Both the position numbers and the translations under genes were made by a program. A DNA stretch of 64,000 bases, from contig JAHCKS010000012.1 of NCBI GenBank assembly GCA_026125665.1, forward strand, positions 19,326 through 83,325, written 5' to 3'. Below are positions 17,491 through 25,328 of this stretch, in pieces; position 1 is the stretch's first letter, and every line of letters starts with the position of its first letter. Below the pieces are notes generated by a model. That model worked only from the letters and a program-made list of their open reading frames with translations, ran no database searches and was not told the DNA's origin. The stretch is from Rubrivivax sp. Its GTDB lineage: Bacteria > Pseudomonadota > Gammaproteobacteria > Burkholderiales > Burkholderiaceae_C.

Positions 17491-18909
17491 ATGAGCCCTG
17501 CCCTCGAACGCTGCCGCATCGCCGTCGTGCACGAATGGCTCGTCAACTGCGCCGGCAGCGAGAAGGTGCTCGAGCAGATCCTGCGGATGTACCCGCAGGC
17601 CGACCTGTACTCGGTGGTCGACTTCCTGCCCGAAGGCGAACGCGGCTTCCTGCACGGGCGCACGCCGCGCACCAGCTTCATCCAGCGCCTGCCCGGCGCG
17701 CGCAAGCGCTTCCGCGGCTACCTGCCGCTGATGCCGCTGGCCATGGAGCAGTTCGATCTCTCCGCCTACGACATCGTGCTCTCGTCGAACCACGCGGTGG
17801 CGAAGTCCGTGTTGAGCGGCCCCGACCAGCTGCACCTGAGCTACGTGCACTCGCCGATGCGCTACGCGTGGGACCTGCAGCACCAGTACCTGCGCGAAGC
17901 CGGGCTCGTGCGAGGCGTGAAGGGCGCCGTGGCGCGCGGCCTGCTGCACTACCTGCGCCAGTGCGACCTGGCGAGCGCGCACCGCGTCGACCGCTTCGTC
18001 GCCAACTCGGCCTTCATCGCGCGGCGCATCGCCAAGGTCTATCGGCGCGAGGCCGAGGTCGTGCACCCGCCGGTGGACGTGCGCCGCTTTGCGCTGCACG
18101 AGGCCAAGGAGGGGCACTACCTCGCCGCCTCGCGCCTGGTGCCGTACAAGTGCATGCCGCTGATCGTGCGCGCGTTCGCGAGCATGCCCTCGCGCCGCCT
18201 CGTCGTCATCGGTGACGGGCCGGAGATGCCGCGTGTGCGCGCCGAGGCCGCCGGCCACGCGAACATCGAGCTGCTCGGTTATGCGCCGGACGCTTCGCTC
18301 GTCGAACACATGCAGCGTGCGCGTGCGCTCGTCTTCGCCGCCGAGGAGGACTTCGGCATCGCGCCGGTGGAGTCGCAGGCCTGCGGCACGCCGGTCATCG
18401 CCTTCGGCCGCGGTGGCTCGCTCGAGACGGTGCGCGGCCTCGGCCACCATGCCGAGCCGACGGGCCTGTGGTTCGGCGAGCAGAGCGAGGCGGCGATCGT
18501 CGATGCCGTCGAGCGCTTCGAAGCTGCCGAGGCCGCCGGCGCCTTCTCGCCGCAGGCCTGCCGTGCGCACGCCGAACGGTTCGCGCCCGAGCTCTTCCGG
18601 CAGCGTCTCGGCGCGCTCGTCGAAGGTGCGTGGGAGCGCTTTCGCGGCGAGCGGCGCGGCTTGCCGGCCCTTTCGGTGGCGCCCGCCGTGCCGCCGGCCG
18701 AGGTCGTCGGTGCCGCTGGCGCTGCCGTCGCCGCTCCGGCGGCGGCGCCCTACTGGGGCAGCGCTGCGCAGTCGAGCGCCGCGCCGGAGACCGGCGGCGC
18801 GCTGCGCAGCGGGCAGGTCTCCAGCGCCGCGCCGCCGTCGAGCGTGTTGCCCGAGCAGAACAGGCTCGACGTGTCGCCGAGCCTGCGCAGCGCCAGCCCC
18901 GCCACCTGA
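17491..18909 (+). CDS. GT4 family glycosyltransferase with Ala/Pro-rich C-terminal tail
   Basis: A 472-residue GT-B enzyme. The N-terminus reads RIAVVHEWLVNCAGSEKVLE, followed by LSSNHAVAKSV, YVHSPMRYAWD, the donor segment AASRLVPYKCM, and FAAEEDFGIAPVESQACGTPVI with the E-x7-E pair (about residues 284-305). After residue 395 the chain becomes an Ala/Pro/Ser-rich tail of about 75 residues without fold signals. That tail is encoded opposite the end of the convergent beta-helix gene (160-base overlap), so it may have arisen by loss of the original stop codon. The ATG at 17491 has a CAGGAG site. Confidence 0.88.
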   Translation: MSPALERCRIAVVHEWLVNCAGSEKVLEQILRMYPQADLYSVVDFLPEGERGFLHGRTPRTSFIQRLPGARKRFRGYLPLMPLAMEQFDLSAYDIVLSSNHAVAKSVLSGPDQLHLSYVHSPMRYAWDLQHQYLREAGLVRGVKGAVARGLLHYLRQCDLASAHRVDRFVANSAFIARRIAKVYRREAEVVHPPVDVRRFALHEAKEGHYLAASRLVPYKCMPLIVRAFASMPSRRLVVIGDGPEMPRVRAEAAGHANIELLGYAPDASLVEHMQRARALVFAAEEDFGIAPVESQACGTPVIAFGRGGSLETVRGLGHHAEPTGLWFGEQSEAAIVDAVERFEAAEAAGAFSPQACRAHAERFAPELFRQRLGALVEGAWERFRGERRGLPALSVAPAVPPAEVVGAAGAAVAAPAAAPYWGSAAQSSAAPETGGALRSGQVSSAAPPSSVLPEQNRLDVSPSLRSASPAT

Positions 18910-20393
18910 ACGAAGCGGTTGTCCACCAGCGCCACCTCGCTCACCAGGCCGGGCAGCGTGTCGATGCCGATGCGCACGCCGTCGGTGGCCACGCCCTGCA
19001 CGACGTTGCGTTCGATGCGCACGCCGCGCAGCGCCAGCGCCTGGGCGAGCGCGGGGTCGCCGGCATCGAGCGCGCGGTTCTGGATGGCGTGGACTTCCAC
19101 CGCCGCGTGGCCGGTGCGCGGCCCGAGCGCCACCCACAGCGCGCGCAGCCAGCCGAACGACTCGGCGGCCGGCACATAGCCGGGCGCCGTGTTCTGCACG
19201 TGCGTGACGGTGTTGCCTTCGATCAGCACGTTGCGCGGGCCGGGTGTCGCGTAGCCACCTTCCTGCGCCACCAGCAGCGCGGCGCCGTAGGTGGTGCGCG
19301 CGATCTGGTTGTCGCGGATCGTCACGTTGCGGGCGCCCACCACCGTGATGCCGCGGCCCCAGTAGTTGTCGCCGATGTCGTTGCCCTGCACCACGACGTC
19401 GCTGACCTGCACCTCGCCGGCTTCCACCGCGGCGGCCCACGCGGGGTCGCTCTTCAGCCGCGCCTGCCAGCCTTCGCCGAGGTAGGAGACCATCGCGATG
19501 AGGTCGTCGCCGACCTCGCGCACGCGGTTGTTCACGACGCGCCCTTCGCGGCTGCCGCCGGTGACGTGGATGCCGTCGGCGAGCGTGCGCATCACCAGGT
19601 TCTCGGCGACGGTGAACTGGCGCGCGCCGTAGACGAGGATGCCCACCGAGCCGGCGGCGTTCGCCGTCTCGGGCGTTTCGCCGTGCGTGACGACGTTGCC
19701 GCGAATGACGTTGCCCAACTGCAGCGGCACCGCGTCGGGCCCGCCCGCCTCGCGATACAGGCTGATGCGTGCCTGCTCGGCTTCGCTGCGGCGGATGTCC
19801 GTCACCGCGGTGAGCGTGAAGCCGTACAAGCGTGCGCCATCGGCGCGCAGCGACACCGAGTGGTCGGCCGGGTTGGTGGCGTGCAGCCGTGCGCCGAAGC
19901 CCCACAGCGTGACGCCGGGCTGCGTGACGACGATGCTGCGCTGCTGCAGGTAGGTGCCGGGCGGGAAGACGAGCCACTCGCCCGGCGCGAGCGCGCCCAG
20001 CGCCGCGGCGATGGCCTCGTCGTCGGGCACGTCGTCGTCGGGCATCGCGCCGAACTCGGTGACCTGGCGGGCTTCGTCGGGCACGGCGGGCAGCGGGTCG
20101 AGTGCGGCGCAGCTGGGTGCTGCCGGCTGCGCCGCAGATGGTGGTGGCGGCGTAGGTACCGTGGGCGGTGAGGGCTGTGGCGCCGGCGCGGGATGCACCG
20201 GAGCGGGTGCCGGCTCCGTTGCCACCGCCGGCACCGGTGTGGGCGCCACCGGCACCGTCGCGGGGGCCGAGACCGGTGCGGTGAGGCTCGCCGTGTGGGC
20301 CGTGGCCGTGTCCGTTGTCGGGCCACTGCCCCCGCAGGCCGTGAGGCAGGTCAGCGTGAACGAAACACGCAGCAAACGGGAACGTGGCTTCAT
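18750..20393 (-). CDS. Right-handed parallel beta-helix lipoprotein (pectate-lyase-like fold)
   Basis: A 547-residue exported lipoprotein. The signal peptide ends in a lipobox (LTAC, Cys at about residue 20), followed by an 80-residue Pro/Ala/Thr linker. A pectate-lyase-superfamily beta-helix then begins at VTEFGAMPDDDVPDDEAI. Many coil repeats of the type VIRGNVV, VAENLVM, VVNNRVRE, VVQGNDIGDN, TIRDNQI and LIEGNTV follow. Such proteins next to EPS loci are often polysaccharide lyases or epimerases, but the catalytic residues cannot be assigned by eye. The ATG at 20393 is preceded by GGGAGG; a longer in-frame start upstream is less likely because the signal peptide begins here. It is convergent with the EPS operon. 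Confidence 0.82.
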   Translation of the reverse strand: MKPRSRLLRVSFTLTCLTACGGSGPTTDTATAHTASLTAPVSAPATVPVAPTPVPAVATEPAPAPVHPAPAPQPSPPTVPTPPPPSAAQPAAPSCAALDPLPAVPDEARQVTEFGAMPDDDVPDDEAIAAALGALAPGEWLVFPPGTYLQQRSIVVTQPGVTLWGFGARLHATNPADHSVSLRADGARLYGFTLTAVTDIRRSEAEQARISLYREAGGPDAVPLQLGNVIRGNVVTHGETPETANAAGSVGILVYGARQFTVAENLVMRTLADGIHVTGGSREGRVVNNRVREVGDDLIAMVSYLGEGWQARLKSDPAWAAAVEAGEVQVSDVVVQGNDIGDNYWGRGITVVGARNVTIRDNQIARTTYGAALLVAQEGGYATPGPRNVLIEGNTVTHVQNTAPGYVPAAESFGWLRALWVALGPRTGHAAVEVHAIQNRALDAGDPALAQALALRGVRIERNVVQGVATDGVRIGIDTLPGLVSEVALVDNRFVQVAGLALRRLGDTSSLFCSGNTLDGGAALETCPLRSAPPVSGAALDCAALPQ

Positions 20394-20538
20394 GGCTGCC
20401 TCCCGGGCGCCACCGGCAAGCACATCGCGTTCCACCGGCCGATGCGGCCGTTGCGCCCAACGCGGGTGCAGCGCCTGCGTCAGGGCGGGTCAGGGCGGGT
20501 CTGGGCGGGTCGCCTTGCGCGCTACACTGCCCGGCCTC

Positions 20539-20612
20539 GCGGGCGTCGTATAACGGCATTACCTTGGCTTCCCAAGCCAAAGACGAGGGTTCGACTCCCT
20601 TCGCCCGCTCCA
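20539..20612 (+). tRNA. tRNA-Gly (anticodon CCC)
   Basis: A 74-base cloverleaf. The acceptor GCGGGCG (20539-20545) pairs perfectly with CGCCCGC (20602-20608). The anticodon stem is TTGGC/GCCAA with loop TTCCCAA (anticodon CCC at 20571-20573), and the T arm is GAGGGTTCGACTCCCTT. The T discriminator and CCA end are encoded. It reads GGG codons, common in this GC-rich DNA. There is no integrase or duplicated tRNA end nearby, so no sign of an integrated element. Confidence 0.95.
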
Positions 20613-20660
20613 GCCTCCGGCCGGGCTTGCCACCTCGTGACGCTGCGGCATCATCCGCGC

Positions 20661-21584
20661 ATGGCCGCGCCGACCCTGCCGCTGAACGTGCTCGCCGTGC
20701 AAGCCGGCGAGGCCGACGCCTGGCTGCGGGCGCTGGCGGCGCTGCCCGGGCTGCGGGTCGTCGTCGGCGAGGCCGCGCGGGCGCCCGATGTGGACGCCGT
20801 GCTGCTGCGCGCCCCCGATCGTGCCGCACTCGCCGAGCTGCTCGCACGGCCGGGCCTTCCGGAGCTCGCGTACGACCTGGCGGTCGTCGTCGCGCTGCAC
20901 GAAGGCGACGAAGGCACCGAGGCCGAACTGCTGCGCCTGGGCGTCGAGGGTCTCGTCGCCGATCGCGACCCCGCCGAGGTGGCGCGCGCGCTGCGTCACG
21001 CGCATGTGCGCAAGCAGGTCGAGCGCACGGCGCGCACCGCCTACGCCACCGACCTGGCCACGGGGCTGCCGCACCAGGCGCAACTGCTCGAGCATGTGTC
21101 CCAGCTGATCGCGCTGCGCGAACGCGAGCCGGCGCCATTCGTGCTGATCGCGCTGCGCATCGACGGCGTGCAGCAGGCCGCGGCGCGCCTGGGCGGCGAG
21201 GCGGCCAACGTGCTGCGCCGCAAGGTCGCCGTGCGGCTGCGCGGCGGCCTGCGCGCCAGCGACGTCGTCGCCGCGCTCGGGCCGGACCACTACGCCGTGA
21301 TGCTCGGCCGCGTCGACGTGGTGAGCGACGGCGACGGCGTTGCCGCGAAGCTGCTGCGCGCGCTCGAGCAGCCGTTCATCCTGGCCGGCCAGCCGTGCCA
21401 CGTGAAGGCCTCGTTCGGCATCGCCAGCTACCCGGCGCACGGCAAGGACGCAGCCGCGCTGCTGCAGCGCGCCACGTCGCAGGCGGCGACACTCGCCACC
21501 CCCGGCGGCGAGGACACCGGGGGTGAGTTTCACAGCAGCTTCACCGTGCTGGGCGGCGGCGCCGCGAACGACGAGCCGGGCTGA
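20661..21584 (+). CDS. Degenerate GGDEF-domain protein
   Basis: A 307-residue protein. The first ~120 residues look like a receiver-type alpha/beta fold (VDAVLLRAPDRAALAELL, then VVVALHEGDEG, then GVEGLVADRDPAEVARAL) without a clear phospho-acceptor Asp. Residues about 130-280 are a GGDEF domain opening with the hallmark DLATGLPHQAQLLEHV (normally D-x-LTGLPNR). The GG(D/E)EF signature itself is replaced by LGPDHY, so cyclic-di-GMP synthesis is not expected. It may bind nucleotide or act as a scaffold. The start ATG lies about 50 bases after the tRNA gene. Confidence 0.75.
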   Translation: MAAPTLPLNVLAVQAGEADAWLRALAALPGLRVVVGEAARAPDVDAVLLRAPDRAALAELLARPGLPELAYDLAVVVALHEGDEGTEAELLRLGVEGLVADRDPAEVARALRHAHVRKQVERTARTAYATDLATGLPHQAQLLEHVSQLIALREREPAPFVLIALRIDGVQQAAARLGGEAANVLRRKVAVRLRGGLRASDVVAALGPDHYAVMLGRVDVVSDGDGVAAKLLRALEQPFILAGQPCHVKASFGIASYPAHGKDAAALLQRATSQAATLATPGGEDTGGEFHSSFTVLGGGAANDEPG

Positions 21585-21690
21585 GCCGCTGCGCCGGCCG
21601 CCGCAGCGCCGGCTCGAGCCCGCGATCGCCCGTGATCGCCCGTCACGCCGCTGTCGTGCCGGCGTCGCGGGCCCCTGCACAATGCGGCGC

Positions 21691-22440
21691 ATGCCCGACT
21701 CTCCGCCGCGTGTGCTGCCGCTGGCCGGCGCCACGAACTTCCGCGACCTCGGCGGCTACCGCGGCCGCGACGACCGCCCGGTGCGCTGGCGGCGCCTCTT
21801 CCGCAGCGACCACCTCGGCGCGCTGACCGCCGCCGACCATGCCCTGCTCGCCGACATCGGGCTCGGTGCCGCGTTCGACTTCCGCGGCATCGACGAGCGG
21901 GCCGCCGCGCCGTACGAGGTGCCCGGGCTGGCCCAGCACGCGCTGCCGATCGAGCCGACGGTGGCGCAGCGCATGCAGGAGATGGTCGACGATGGCCGGG
22001 AGCTCACCGTGCCGGCGGTCGAGGGGCTGATGCGCGATCTCTACCGCAGCCTCGTCGGCGAGCGCGCCCCGCGCTTCGCCGAGTTCTTCGTGCACCTGCT
22101 GCGGGCCGATGCGCCGATCGTCTTCCACTGCACGGCGGGCAAGGACCGCACCGGCGTCGCCGCCGCGCTGGTGCTGCTGGCGCTGGGTGTGCCGCACGAC
22201 GTGGTGATGCAGGACTACCTGCTCACCAACGACGTGTTCAAGCCGCCGTGGGCGCCGCGCCCCGGTCTCGCGCCAGGGGTGACGCAGGCGCTGTGGGGCG
22301 TGCAGCCTTCCTATCTGCAGGCGGCGCTGGACGTCGTGGACCGCGAGTTCGGCGGCCCGCAGACCTATCTGCGCGAGGTCATCGGCCTGGACACCGAGCG
22401 GATGCGCGCGCTCGAGCAGCGCTACCTGCAGCCAGGCTGA
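21691..22440 (+). CDS. Tyrosine/serine protein phosphatase (DSP-like, Tyr_phosphatase3)
   Basis: A 249-residue protein of the bacterial PTP family. It opens with NFRDLGGYRGRDDRPVRWRR, the usual N-terminal signature. The P-loop HCTAGKDRTG at about residues 147-156 contains the catalytic Cys and Arg. The same family includes Mycobacterium PtpB and can act on phosphotyrosine, phosphoserine or phosphoinositides. An ATG three codons earlier (21682) is equally possible; neither has a strong ribosome site. No linked kinase is adjacent, though a BY-kinase-like EpsG lies 12 kb away. Confidence 0.88.
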   Translation: MPDSPPRVLPLAGATNFRDLGGYRGRDDRPVRWRRLFRSDHLGALTAADHALLADIGLGAAFDFRGIDERAAAPYEVPGLAQHALPIEPTVAQRMQEMVDDGRELTVPAVEGLMRDLYRSLVGERAPRFAEFFVHLLRADAPIVFHCTAGKDRTGVAAALVLLALGVPHDVVMQDYLLTNDVFKPPWAPRPGLAPGVTQALWGVQPSYLQAALDVVDREFGGPQTYLREVIGLDTERMRALEQRYLQPG

Positions 22441-22484
22441 ACGCGCCGGGCGGGCGCGACACCCCCTGCGCGCTGCGGCCGGCG

Positions 22485-23444
22485 CTACTCGCCCCGTGCG
22501 GCGGCCTCCACGCCGAACAACTCGCGCACGGCGACGCGGTACTGCTCGAGCCCGACCCAGTTCGTGCTGTGGTGCGAGCCGCCCTGCACGAGCAGGAAGC
22601 GCTTGGGCTCGCGCGCGCTGTCGTAGAGCGCGCGGCCGATCTCGGGCGGCACGAGGCGGTCCTCGCTGCCGTGCACGACGAGCACCGGCGCGCGCACGCG
22701 CGGCATGCGCTCGGCCGCCTCGAAGCGCTGCGTGAGCAGCGGCCCGAGGGGGAGCCAGCCCCACTTGAAGGTGGCCAGCAGGTCGCGCAGCGAGGTGAAC
22801 GAGCCTTCGACGATGAGGCCGGCAGCCTCGTCCTGCACCTGCGCGGCCAGGTCGGTGGCGATGGCACCGCCGAGCGAGTGCCCGAAGACGAAGCGGCGCG
22901 CGCGCGGGGCGCCTTCGCGCTTCAGCCAGTCCCAGGCGGCCCGTGCGTCCTCATAGGCCAGGTCCTCGCCCGGCAGCTCGCTGCCCAGGCTGCGGCCGAA
23001 GCCGCGGTAGTCCACGCCCAGCACCGCGAAGCCGAGCTCGTGCAGCCGGCGCATGCGCGGCGCACTGCCGCGCACGTCCCAGCGTGCGCCGTGCAGATAC
23101 AGCAGCACCGGCGCGTCGGCACGCACCTGCGGCAGCCACAGCGCGTGCAGCCTGGCGCGCTCGCCGGTGATGCGTGAATCGAACTCGATCCACACGTCCT
23201 GCATGCCTTCGGCCGCGGCGAGCCCGGCGCTCCACGTGCGCTGGCTCGGCTGGAACACCCACTCGCGCTGCTTGGCGTCGAGCAGCGCGCAACCCGAAGC
23301 CGCGAGGGCTGCGCCGGCCACGACCACGGCCGTGAGCTGGTGCCGCCAGCGCCGCCACGTGTGGCGCGTGCGCGGCGCGTCGGCGCGCGCATGTGCGGGC
23401 GATGCGTCGTCGGCGGGCGAGGGAGGCGCAGGCATCGAACGCAT
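22485..23444 (-). CDS. Alpha/beta-hydrolase lipoprotein
   Basis: A 319-residue serine hydrolase. An unusually long charged N-terminus (about 38 residues) leads into a hydrophobic segment ending LAASGC, a likely lipobox with Cys near residue 52, so the mature enzyme would be membrane anchored in the periplasm. The catalytic core has LLYLHGARWDVRGSA (oxyanion region), the nucleophile elbow GHSLGG, VVHGSEDRLVP with the acid, and GGSHHSTN with the His. It resembles the abhydrolase 12/13 type (YfhR/Bem46). The substrate is unknown. The ATG at 23444 or 23435 may be the start. Confidence 0.82.
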   Translation of the reverse strand: MRSMPAPPSPADDASPAHARADAPRTRHTWRRWRHQLTAVVVAGAALAASGCALLDAKQREWVFQPSQRTWSAGLAAAEGMQDVWIEFDSRITGERARLHALWLPQVRADAPVLLYLHGARWDVRGSAPRMRRLHELGFAVLGVDYRGFGRSLGSELPGEDLAYEDARAAWDWLKREGAPRARRFVFGHSLGGAIATDLAAQVQDEAAGLIVEGSFTSLRDLLATFKWGWLPLGPLLTQRFEAAERMPRVRAPVLVVHGSEDRLVPPEIGRALYDSAREPKRFLLVQGGSHHSTNWVGLEQYRVAVRELFGVEAAARGE

Positions 23445-23812
23445 GCTAGCGAAGGCCGCCTATCCTTGCGCCCCCGGGGTCGGGGCAGGGCGCGCGCGGC
23501 TCCGTGGCAGGTGGCACGCGGCTGGAGACTCCCGGCGCTTCGCATGCGGCCGCAGGGGGACGGGAAGCGGCGAGCGTGTGCGCACCCTGCATCCATCCCG
23601 GCACGGCGCAAGCCGGGCCAGCCGGGCCGGCGCGCGAGCACGTCTCAGCCCGCTCGACCGCGAAGTGAACGACATCCGGTACTTCTACGAGTCGCGGCTG
23701 CCCGGCGAAGCCGCGGCGGTGCCTGACCGCCACGTGCACCCGGCCGAGCCGCGCACGGCGCGCCACCACCTGCAAACGCGTGTCGCCGCGACGGCGCGAG
23801 CGCATGACCCGA
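23445..23812. other. Intergenic region without a recognisable gene
   Basis: 368 bases lie between the start of the hydrolase gene and the end of the GNAT gene. Open frames on both strands are Arg/Ala/Pro-rich composition artefacts. A short plus-strand reading around 23664-23740 (EVNDIRYFYESRLPGEAA) looks slightly more protein-like, but has no ribosome site or recognisable family. It should contain the hydrolase promoter. Confidence 0.4.
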
Positions 23813-24325
23813 CTACTCCGGATGCCGCCACACCTGCGCCTGCCCGCCCATGAACTCGATCGTCTCCTCGTGCCGTGCGCCGAGGCGCTGCGCGAGCGCG
23901 ATCGAGCGCCGGTTGTCGGCGCGAATGAGGCTGATCAGCCGGCCGCCGAGGCCCATCGCCTCGCGGCCGTGGCGGCGCGCAGCGAGCGCGGCCTCGTGCG
24001 CGTAGCCGCGCCCCCAGAACGGCCGCGCCAGCAGCCAGCCCAGCTCGTTGGCCGGCCAGCCTTCGGGGTTGAGGAAGCCGGCGCGGCCCACCAGCGCGCC
24101 GCTGGCCTTCTCCTGCACCGCCCACATGCCGTAGCCGCGCAGCGCCCAGTGGCCGGCGAAGAGGGCCATCTGCCGCCAGGCGATGTCGCGCCCCACCGGG
24201 CCGCCGTTGCCGATGAAGCGCATCACCTCCTCGTCGGCACACATCGCGGCGTAGGCGTCGAGGTCGGGCTCGGCGAAGGCGCGCAGCGTCAGGCGCTCGG
24301 TGTGCAGCACGGGGGGCGTGGTCAC
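23813..24325 (-). CDS. GNAT family N-acetyltransferase (RimJ/RimL type)
   Basis: A 170-residue protein with the RimJ-type beginning TERLTLRAFAEPDLDAYAAM and motif A with the acetyl-CoA loop reading RGYAHEAA. RADNRRSIALAQRLGA is the typical motif B (the Asn plus Ser of N-x-x-S). It would acetylate an N-terminal or small-molecule amine. The GTG at 24325 is chosen because a GGGAG site lies nine bases before it and the fold begins directly after. It is divergent from the aldolase gene, with a 150-base shared promoter region. Confidence 0.85.
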   Translation of the reverse strand: MTTPPVLHTERLTLRAFAEPDLDAYAAMCADEEVMRFIGNGGPVGRDIAWRQMALFAGHWALRGYGMWAVQEKASGALVGRAGFLNPEGWPANELGWLLARPFWGRGYAHEAALAARRHGREAMGLGGRLISLIRADNRRSIALAQRLGARHEETIEFMGGQAQVWRHPE

Positions 24326-24478
24326 GGCTGGCGGACTCCCGGGGCAAGAGGGCAGGCGGGCGGGAAGGCAGCACGCCGGGCCGCCGGCGACTTGCCTGCA
24401 CGCGATTCTCGCGCCGCGCGCACGGTGCCATGATCGCGTCCGCGGCGGCCGACACGCGTGCCGCGCGAGGAGAACACG

Positions 24479-25297
24479 ATGAACCGCTTCGCCCAGCTGC
24501 TGCGCGCCCGGGGCTCCAAGCCGCCGGTGGGCACCTGGATCGTCTCGGCCAGCCCGCTCGTCGCCGAGGCGGTGGGCGAAGCCGGCTTCGACTGGGGTGT
24601 GCTCGACATGGAGCACGCGCCGCTGGACCTGATGCCGCTGGTGCACCTGCTGCAGGCGGTGGGCAACACGAAGATGGTGCCGGTGGTGCGCGTGCCGTCG
24701 AACGACGCGGTGACCGTGAAGCGCGTGCTCGACGCCGGCGCCGACACGCTGCTGTTCCCCTTCGTGCAGAACGCCGACGAAGCGGCCTGCGCCGTTGCCG
24801 CCACGCGCTACCCGCCCGAGGGCGTGCGCGGCCTGTCGGCGATGGGCCGCGCGTCGCGCTTCGGCAGCCAGCCCGACTACTACCGCACCGCCAACCGCAC
24901 GATCGGCGTCGTCGTGCAGCTCGAGACGCCGCAGGCCATCGCGCAGCTCGAGCTCATCGCCGCCGTGCCGGGCGTCGATGCGCTCTTCGTCGCGCCGGGC
25001 GACCTCTCCGGCGCGCTCGGCCACCCCGGGGAGCTCACGCACCCGGCGGTGATGGCACTGATGGCCGACGCGGCGCAGCGCGCGCGCGAGATCGGCAGGC
25101 CGATCGGCACCGTGGGCAGCACGCCCGACGTGGTGACGCGCTACCGCGCCGCCGGCTACGACTACGTGGCCGTGGCCAGCGACCTGGCGTTGCTGATGCG
25201 CGGCGCCATGGCGGCGGTGCAGGCGCTGCGCCAGGGCGACAGCGCGGCGCACGTGCACACGCTGGCCGAGGGCACGCGCACCGCGACGGGGGCCTGA
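24479..25297 (+). CDS. HpcH/HpaI family class II aldolase
   Basis: A 272-residue TIM-barrel aldolase: WIVSASPLVAEAVGEAGFDW, then the signature LDMEHAPLDL, VVRVPSND, GADTLLFPFVQ (metal/substrate loop), and ALFVAPGDLSGALG. Family members split 4-hydroxy-2-oxoheptanedioate into pyruvate and succinic semialdehyde (HpaI), or related 2-keto-3-deoxy sugar acids. The convergent neighbour is a succinate-semialdehyde-dehydrogenase-like gene, which fits the HpaI reaction. The ATG at 24479 has a GAGGAGA site, so a slightly longer frame was rejected. Confidence 0.85.
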   Translation: MNRFAQLLRARGSKPPVGTWIVSASPLVAEAVGEAGFDWGVLDMEHAPLDLMPLVHLLQAVGNTKMVPVVRVPSNDAVTVKRVLDAGADTLLFPFVQNADEAACAVAATRYPPEGVRGLSAMGRASRFGSQPDYYRTANRTIGVVVQLETPQAIAQLELIAAVPGVDALFVAPGDLSGALGHPGELTHPAVMALMADAAQRAREIGRPIGTVGSTPDVVTRYRAAGYDYVAVASDLALLMRGAMAAVQALRQGDSAAHVHTLAEGTRTATGA

Positions 25298-25328
25298 AGG
25301 GCGGGTTCGCGGGCGCGCGGCGTCGAGC

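Noticed and set aside
20539-20612. tRNA-Gly as an integration site
   Set aside because: No integrase, no duplicated 3' end of the tRNA downstream, and the composition after it is native.
23664-23800. Short plus-strand reading with EVNDIRYFYESRLPG
   Set aside because: No ribosome site, no recognisable family and low-complexity continuation. Noted only within the intergenic entry.
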